From assembly GCA_963971225.1 (NCBI GenBank), contig OZ020269.1:39019264-39083263 (forward strand): a DNA stretch of 64,000 nt, written 5' to 3'. The notes under the pieces were generated by a model that saw nothing but the letters and a program-made list of their open reading frames with translations, ran no database searches and was not told the DNA's origin. The position numbers and the translations under genes are program-made. The DNA is from Melieria omissa (taxonomy: Eukaryota; Arthropoda; Insecta; Diptera; Ulidiidae). Shown piece after piece: positions 58,333-64,000 of the stretch; the stretch's first letter is position 1, and the number at the start of each line of letters is the position of its first letter.

Positions 58333-58678
58333 TGCCCCGTTCTGACTATGTCATATATGGTGTCATATTCACTGACGACAAACACTGCCATATATGTCAT
58401 GTTCGTCCTATGTCGTCAAATGCGTTCTCATTGCACGGCAAAACTGACGAAAAATACATATGACAAAGTTTGCCAGCATGTTGACATTTTTTGTTTTCTC
58501 ATCAAACGTAGTCAAATCGTTCGTTCGACACAAATTCGATCGTTCTCATTTGATTCTCGTTTCGTATTGGAAAATTGTAGTCATACATGCAGGCAAACGC
58601 AAATGACACCATATGACAACCCGTTCTCATTTAACTGACTACAAATGACACCATATATGACATAGTCAGAACGGGGCA
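58333..58678. mobile_element. 346-bp TTA-flanked MITE
   Basis: Ends TGCCCCGTTCTGACTATGTC and its exact inverse, flanked by TTA (58330-58332, 58679-58681). Many TGACA/TGTCA words inside. A 3-bp TTA duplication fits PIF/Harbinger MITEs. Confidence 0.85.
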
Positions 58679-58795
58679 TTATTTTAATTCGACAGACAGT
58701 AAGAGACGAAATTTTTTCGTAAAATGTATGTTTTTACGAATGTTGCATGTTATTTCAACGTATCGTGTTGTTGTAAAAAAACAAAATAATAATAA

Positions 58796-59227
58796 TGTTA
58801 CGAAATTCCCCAGTTCGTTATCGACGGTTCGTTTTGATTGTATTTGAAAATAAAACAACTTCAATCATTCAGCGCAAAAGGCCCAAAAAACCAACAATAC
58901 TTTATTTACAGAATTTACACTTCGCTTCTACACTTGTTACCACTTTGCTCGCTCAACACAGACTCGACCCCTTGCGCTGCCACTGCTGCTTTTATACCAG
59001 TTTTCTTATCGCGCCGAAGTTTCTTGCAACTTCTAATTGGAAAGCGCTCGACCATTCTCGCACAGCCCATTTCTTCGAGAACCATCCTTGCCATATCGGA
59101 CTATACCAAGCGAATTTATAACAGTTTTGCTGTACTTCACAGTGCATGCCTAAAAGTATGCTTGGAAAACATTCGTGCGGAGCAAAGCATTCCTGTACAG
59201 TGCGGCACAGAATTTCTCATCGTATCA
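58796..59227 (-). repeat. 3' LTR of the Gypsy element
   Basis: 432 bp, TGATACGATGAGAAA to TAACA on minus, closely resembling the two solo LTRs at 22989 and 23452, including the TATAAAAGCAGCAGTG promoter core and an AATAAA downstream. Confidence 0.9.
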
Positions 59228-59238
59228 CTGTCCATCAC

Positions 59239-59800
59239 TTAGACTTGTTCGTCCCGAACAAGTACCGAGGCTCCGCCGGAGTAAGACGCCAGGCGCTCCA
59301 AATGGACTACTTTCAGCCTCGCGTTTCCGCTGCAGCAGCGTTGAACCCTGTACACCACGTCATTAATCCTGGTCACGACCTTGTATGGTCCTTCCCATGA
59401 CGTTTGAAGCTTTGGAGACAAACCTTTCCTGCGCTGCGGGTTGTAAAGCATTACCAGATCGCCTTCTTGGAACCCCGCTGTGTTAGCTCGTAGATCATAT
59501 CTGGCTTTCATCTTATCGCTGCCCAGTTGGATACGGTCCCTTATAAACTGGTGGATTTCTTCCAGCTCCGATCGCTTATTAACTGCGTAATCAGTCTTAG
59601 CGCCTTCCATCGTGCTGACCACTCCGAACTTCAAGTCAGCAGGCAATCTCAGCTCTGTGCCGAACACTGCTCGGGCTGGAGTGAGTGATGTCGTATCGTG
59701 CGGGGCTGACCTATACGCCATCAAGAACAGCGGAATATGCGTGTCCCAATTCTTTTGATTCCTGCCTACTACTTTCCGCAGATATTCCTCCAGTGTTCGA
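59239..59800 (-). pseudogene. Gypsy pol C-terminus: integrase C-terminal domain, out of frame
   Basis: After the frameshift near 59800 the integrase continues in another frame. SAPHDTTSLTPARAVFG follows, then GDLVMLYNP and WEGPYKVVTRINDVVYRVQ, the GPY/F domain that binds DNA and contributes to integration. The stop lies at 59239-59241. Confidence 0.9.
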
Positions 59801-62707
59801 TCAGAATCGTTCCACCATGCCGTCGGACTGGGGATGCAAAGGACAGGTGCGAGTTTTCCTTATTCCTAGTAGCTCACACACTTCTTTTAATACAAGAGAC
59901 TCGAAATTCCGACCTTGATCCGAGTGCAACTCCAGTGGAACTCCAAATCTGGCCACCCAGTTGTTTACCAACATTTCCGCAACCGTGGTGGCCTCCTGGT
60001 TAGGAATAGGATACACTTCGGGCCATTTGCTGAAATAGTCCATCACCACCAGCACATATTTGTTGCCTTGAGTGCTAAGTGGGAATGGCCCGGCGACGTC
60101 CATGGCAATTCGCTCAAAGGGCGCTCCCATGTTGTACTGCTGCATGCGGCCCCGAGATCTTCTTGTTGGCCCTTTCGCAGCCGAACATCGATCACAGCTC
60201 TTAATCCAATCGGCGACAGACTCCTGGCATCTTACCCAGTAGAATCGCCTTTTTATTTTGGCGACAGTTTTTGTGATGCCTAGGTGCCCTCCGCTAGAGT
60301 CGTTATGGTATGCCTCGATCACCTCGTTGATCCTGCATTTCGGGACTAAAATTAGGGAATTGCTGGTCCGGCCATCCTCACTCTCCCACTCGCGGTATAG
60401 GCAACCATCAGACAGCCGCAGACTTTGCCACTGCGCCCAGTAAGCCTTCGCGATCGGGCTCTCACCGGCCATCTCCTGCCAGTCTGGACGTGCGCCTTGC
60501 TCCTTGCCTTCAATGATTTTTTTAAGATCCGTATCCTCGCGCTGGTCCTTTTGTATCCTCTCCGCAGACCACTCCTCCTCTGGCATAACGCTGACCAATC
60601 GTACGCCCACTATCTGCTCTTTGCTTTCGGCTCGCGAACAATGCCTGCATTCGGTTTTGCACGGACGGCGTGACAAGGCATCGGCATTTCCATGGCTGCT
60701 ACCCTTGCGATGCTCTACCGTGTAGTCGTAATCCGGATCTTTAAAGTTCAGTAGCCATTTCAATGCCGCATGATCTGTGCGCAGGCGAAACTTTTGCCAA
60801 TACAGGTATTTATGGAAGTGTTTCAGGCATTCCAGTACTGCGAGCAACTCCCTTCGGGTCACACAGTAGTTGCGTTCAGGCTTTGACAAAATTTTGCTGT
60901 AGTACGCTATCACTTGTTCTTGGCCATCTATTATCTGTGACAGCACACCGCCAATACTATGCCCACTTGCATCTGTATCCAGCACAAACATCTCTCCAGG
61001 AGCGGGGAAGGCCAGAATTGGAGCAGTGCACAGTTTTTCCTTCAGTCGTGCAAAAGCCTGCTCCTGCTCTTCACCCCACGCGAAGGCTTGATTCTTTTTC
61101 GTCAGTTTGTGCAAGCTGCCAGCTATGTTCGCAAATCCTGGAACGAATCTTCGGTAGTATGTGCACAGGCCCAGGAAACTGCGGAGTTCGTGTAGATTGA
61201 GTGGTCGGGGCCACTCCTTCACCGCCGTGATCTTGCCTTCGTCCGTATGTACTCCGCGAGCGGAAACCGTGTGACCCAGATACTTGACCTCTTTTTGGAA
61301 CAGCGAGCACTTCTTTGGGTTGAGTTTAAGCCCGGCTTTCTGTATTCGCTCAAATACCTCCTTCAGCTTTTCCAGGTGGTCGTCGAAGCTTTTGCCCATC
61401 ACGATTATGTCGTCGAGGTATACCAGACACGTCCGCCAATGCAGCCCTTTCAGCACACGCTCCATTAGCCGCTCGAATGTTGCTGGTGCGTTGCAGAGTC
61501 CAAACGGCATGACGGTGAACTGCCACAAACCGTCGCCAACACTAAAAGCTGTTTTCTCCTTGTCCTGGTCTGCAAGCTCCACCTGCCAATAGCCGCTGCG
61601 TAAGTCGAGTGTGGAGAACCACTGTGTGCCTGACAGTGTGTCCAGGGTGTCATCGATCCGAGGTAGTGGATAGCTGTCCTTCTTGGTCACGTCATTGAGT
61701 TTCCGATAGTCCACACAGAATCGGGTACTGCCATCCTTTTTCTTGACTAGCACGACCGGCGAGCACCAAGGACCTGACGAAGGCTCTATGACCTTTTCTG
61801 TATGCATGTTTTCAACCAAATTTGTGGCCTCTTCCCTCTTGGCCAGAGGAACTCGTCTTGGCGGTTGGCGGATTGGTTTCGCACTTCCGGTGTCGATGTT
61901 GTGCTTCACTATGGCTGTTCTTCCGCCCGCTTCCGTTGCAAATATTGACCCATAGTGCTGCAGGAGTGACCGCGCCTTCTGTTTCTGCTCAGCTGTCAAT
62001 TCGCTGCTCCACTGGGTCTGCGGTATGGCGTCCATGTTAGAACCGCTTTTCTTACTTCCTCCGGGTGGACTGCTTTCGCAATTGACAACTGCTTCAGCCT
62101 CTCTACACTCGCCAATGACCGCATCTTTTCCGACATATCTGGTCGTGTTCAGTGGATTGAGTATCCTGACTGGTATTTTGCCATTTTTGGGTTCCACTAA
62201 TGTACGTCCGATTATTATGTTGTCGTATCCTTGTTTTGGCGCTTCTACAACCCACAGCCGACTTGTCCCATCGTCCTCGTCCACCTTTGCCCACACAATC
62301 GCCTCGGAATTCGCTGGTATCTTCTGGTGTTGACACGAGACAACTTTCCTTACCGCCACGCTTCGGTCATAGCCAGTGTGCAGGGGGAATTCAACGTTGG
62401 CATACTTCAGCACATTTTCTTTCAGGTCCAGCGTAAAACCATGCCTAATCATGAAATCCACGCCGATAATCACGTCGTCCATTATATCCGCGACGATGAA
62501 CTCATGCTCCAGGCTGCTGGTGCCGATAGCAATTGTTTTTGTTACTTTTCCTCTTACCGGCGCACGCTCGCCAGTCGCAGTCCTCAGCTGTATGCCATGC
62601 AGCGGTTCCCAGTTCTTCAGAAGCTTCCTTTTTATGATCGAATATGACGCTCCAGTATCCAGTGTCAACACGAACAACTTTCCATCTATCTTTCCTTCAA
62701 TCGTCAA
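59801..62707 (-). pseudogene. Gypsy pol: protease, RT, RNase H, integrase core
   Basis: 968 open codons, continuing upstream in frame into the end of gag. Protease DTGA at residues 17-20. Reverse transcriptase with KKKDGSTRFCVDYRKLN, LDLRSGYWQV, MPFGLCNAPATFERLM and YLDD (430-433). RNase H with LDTDASGHSIGGVL near 570. Integrase with the HHCC zinc finger (about 790-830), AMDVAGPFP, HSDQGRNF, then SDGMVER with exactly 35 residues between the last Asp and Glu. A stop appears two codons after that Glu because of a one-base shift, so integrase lacks its C-terminal domain in this copy. TTG at 62707 is not a real start: pol is probably made as a gag fusion. Confidence 0.93.
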
Positions 62708-62796
62708 GCTGCTGGGTTGCCGTTTCAGCTGTGAGACCAGGACGGTGGGGCAGCGGGTTGTGGGGATCAGCTCACGCCCCTTTGGGCTGACCCGTT

Positions 62797-63996
62797 TTAG
62801 TTTAACGACTCCTCGTCCTCAGCCCTGCGCTTGTTGGCTGAGCCTCGATCGTCAGTATTCCTCGCTTCAGGCGATTGCGATCGAGAACGGGAACGCCTCT
62901 TTCGTTGGCGGCAGTCTCGTGATATGTGACCCTGCTTGCCACATGTCCAGCAAACAACTTTAGAGGAGACAACCCGTGGCCTGCCCGGTGTCTCAGAGCT
63001 TATGGCCTTGATCGAAATGTCGCTGTCCGGCTGGATTTGACGTATCCTTGCAGATGCATACCGATTGCCTCCAATCCATGTCGCTTCATATGTCATCGCG
63101 CTGGTCACCGTATCCTTAAATGTCGGCTTGCCCATCATCAACGCACTGCGACGTGTCTCGGGATCATGAAGACCTTCAATGAACGACTCAATCTTCATCC
63201 TTTCGAGATCATCAGCGCCGAATTTTGGGTAGCACAACTGTACGAGCCGCTCAATGTCTGCTGCATATGTCTGCAGCGCCTCGCTGGCTCTTTGCCTGCG
63301 GTTCTTCAGCTCACAGTAGTACAGCGTATGGTTGTGCTCGTTGCTGTACTTCGCTGCCAACGCGCTCATGACGGCCTGATAATCACTTCTCGAGCATTCC
63401 GGAACTGATTTCATTACCTCAGCCGCAGGACCTTTCAGCGCCAGTGCCAATCTCCGACCCTTCCTGATATCGGTCCACTGATTTTCCAAAGCAGCTAAGT
63501 CGAATTGCAGTTTGAATGTATCGAACGGCGTAGCACCATCATAAGTAGGCACTTCTGTTCGGGTGGCGAAACTTTCCGGAACCGGCGGCAAACATTCTCG
63601 TGGCTGTACCTCTCTAAGCCGCTCGTCGATTTTTCTGTTTACCGAATCCTCCAGACTGTCAACTCGTTTGTCTAAATGTTCTACTCGCGTCTCCAGCTCA
63701 ACTTTCACATTAATCCTGTCCGAAATCTCTTCCACTTTCTGCTCCAAGCGCGCAGAATTTTCCTGAAGTTTGCTGGACAACTCGCGATTAGCATTTTCCA
63801 ATTTTTCCGCATTTTCCTGTAGTTTGGTTTCCATTCGCTCTGCTACTTCTCGGTTCGCCGATTCCATTTTCGCTATTTCTTGATTCGTAGTTTCTAGTTT
63901 CGCTGCCATTTGCGCCGAGAGTTCCTGATTCGTGGTTCCCATTTTGGCTGCCATTTCACGGTTGGAAGTCTCAAACATGCCTTTAAGTGCAACCAT
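62797..63996 (-). CDS. Gypsy gag: coiled coil, capsid, zinc knuckle
   Basis: 399 codons from ATG at 63996 to TAA at 62797-62799, no internal break. The first ~140 residues are a long coiled coil of NREMAAK/NQELSAQ-type heptads. A capsid-like region follows (PTYDGATPFDTFKLQFD, ALALKGPAAEVMK). One CCHC knuckle, CWTCGKQGHISRDC, precedes an Arg/Ser-rich tail. Gag packages element RNA into particles in the cytoplasm. It may start further upstream, outside the window. Confidence 0.9.
   Translation of the reverse strand: MVALKGMFETSNREMAAKMGTTNQELSAQMAAKLETTNQEIAKMESANREVAERMETKLQENAEKLENANRELSSKLQENSARLEQKVEEISDRINVKVELETRVEHLDKRVDSLEDSVNRKIDERLREVQPRECLPPVPESFATRTEVPTYDGATPFDTFKLQFDLAALENQWTDIRKGRRLALALKGPAAEVMKSVPECSRSDYQAVMSALAAKYSNEHNHTLYYCELKNRRQRASEALQTYAADIERLVQLCYPKFGADDLERMKIESFIEGLHDPETRRSALMMGKPTFKDTVTSAMTYEATWIGGNRYASARIRQIQPDSDISIKAISSETPGRPRVVSSKVVCWTCGKQGHISRDCRQRKRRSRSRSQSPEARNTDDRGSANKRRAEDEESLN
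62799..62808 (-). promoter_or_regulatory. Candidate -1 frameshift site at gag end
   Basis: GTTAAAC directly precedes the gag TAA on minus, and the pol frame is -1 to gag and open across it. GUUAAAC is a known slippery heptamer in some nidoviruses. Use here is inferred. Confidence 0.5.
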
Positions 63997-64000
63997 TAAC

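Larger units (their letters stand above)
58796..64000 (-). mobile_element. Ty3/Gypsy LTR retrotransposon, runs off window
   Basis: On minus: gag, pol, then the 3' LTR. The order inside pol (protease, reverse transcriptase, RNase H, integrase) is that of Ty3/Gypsy. No env gene lies between pol and the LTR; the pol stop is 11 bases from it. The 5' LTR and leader are beyond base 64000. Confidence 0.92.

Noticed and set aside
59228..59240. env gene between pol and 3' LTR
   Set aside because: Only 11 bases separate the pol stop from the LTR, so no env can be present.
60000..63400. Many plus-strand open frames of 60-200 codons
   Set aside because: They are shadows of the minus-strand Gypsy gag and pol genes, which have strong domain signatures.

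Overview
The window is eukaryotic, AT-rich and packed with transposons. It carries one recognisable single-copy host gene, a Diptera-type unc-5 netrin receptor of ten coding exons on the minus strand (29046 down to 13856). Splice junctions read directly from the sequence keep frame throughout and give 1080 codons plus stop, close to the length of fly Unc5. A large, repeat-rich fly genome is the best reading. Several dispersed repeats look like those of tephritid fruit flies, but that is recalled familiarity and not a search result.

Layout. 1-0.4 kb: deleted IS630-type transposase. 1.4-1.7 kb: small pogo-like MITE. 1.76-7.02 kb: two PIF/Harbinger copies lying tail to tail. The first carries a spliced HARBI1-type transposase gene and a MYB/SANT-like gene, the latter broken by three MITEs. 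The second is a short deletion derivative. 8.5-9.3 kb: 3' end of a LINE. 9.8-13.5 kb: fragments, a perfect hairpin and a degenerate tRNA-like unit. 13.6-29.05 kb: unc5. Its introns hold four copies of a MITE family (three with a tRNA-like pol III module), a piggyBac-like MITE nested in a hAT MITE, two solo LTRs, a mariner deletion derivative, a 154-bp hAT MITE and a dead Tc1-like element.

29.3-45.4 kb: mariner remnant, TTAA-flanked MITE, CMC-like foldback element, truncated LINE, a palindromic repeat, and a Transib element. The Transib ends are CACAGTG, the same as the V(D)J recombination signal heptamer, and it encodes a degraded RAG1-core-like protein. A 2.3-kb dispersed repeat built of tandem units follows, then a decayed minus-strand LINE. 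45.4-58.7 kb: 5'-truncated R1-type LINE inserted in a 142-bp tandem repeat, pogo-like and CMC-like MITEs, a mariner with a deletion in its catalytic region, a DD37E transposase remnant and a TTA-flanked MITE. 58.8-64 kb: a nearly complete minus-strand Ty3/Gypsy element (3' LTR, pol with one frameshift, gag), of the same LTR family as the unc5 solo LTRs and running off the window edge.

Apart from unc5, no functional gene set is evident. The interest lies in the mobile elements, their nesting, and how they load the unc5 introns.
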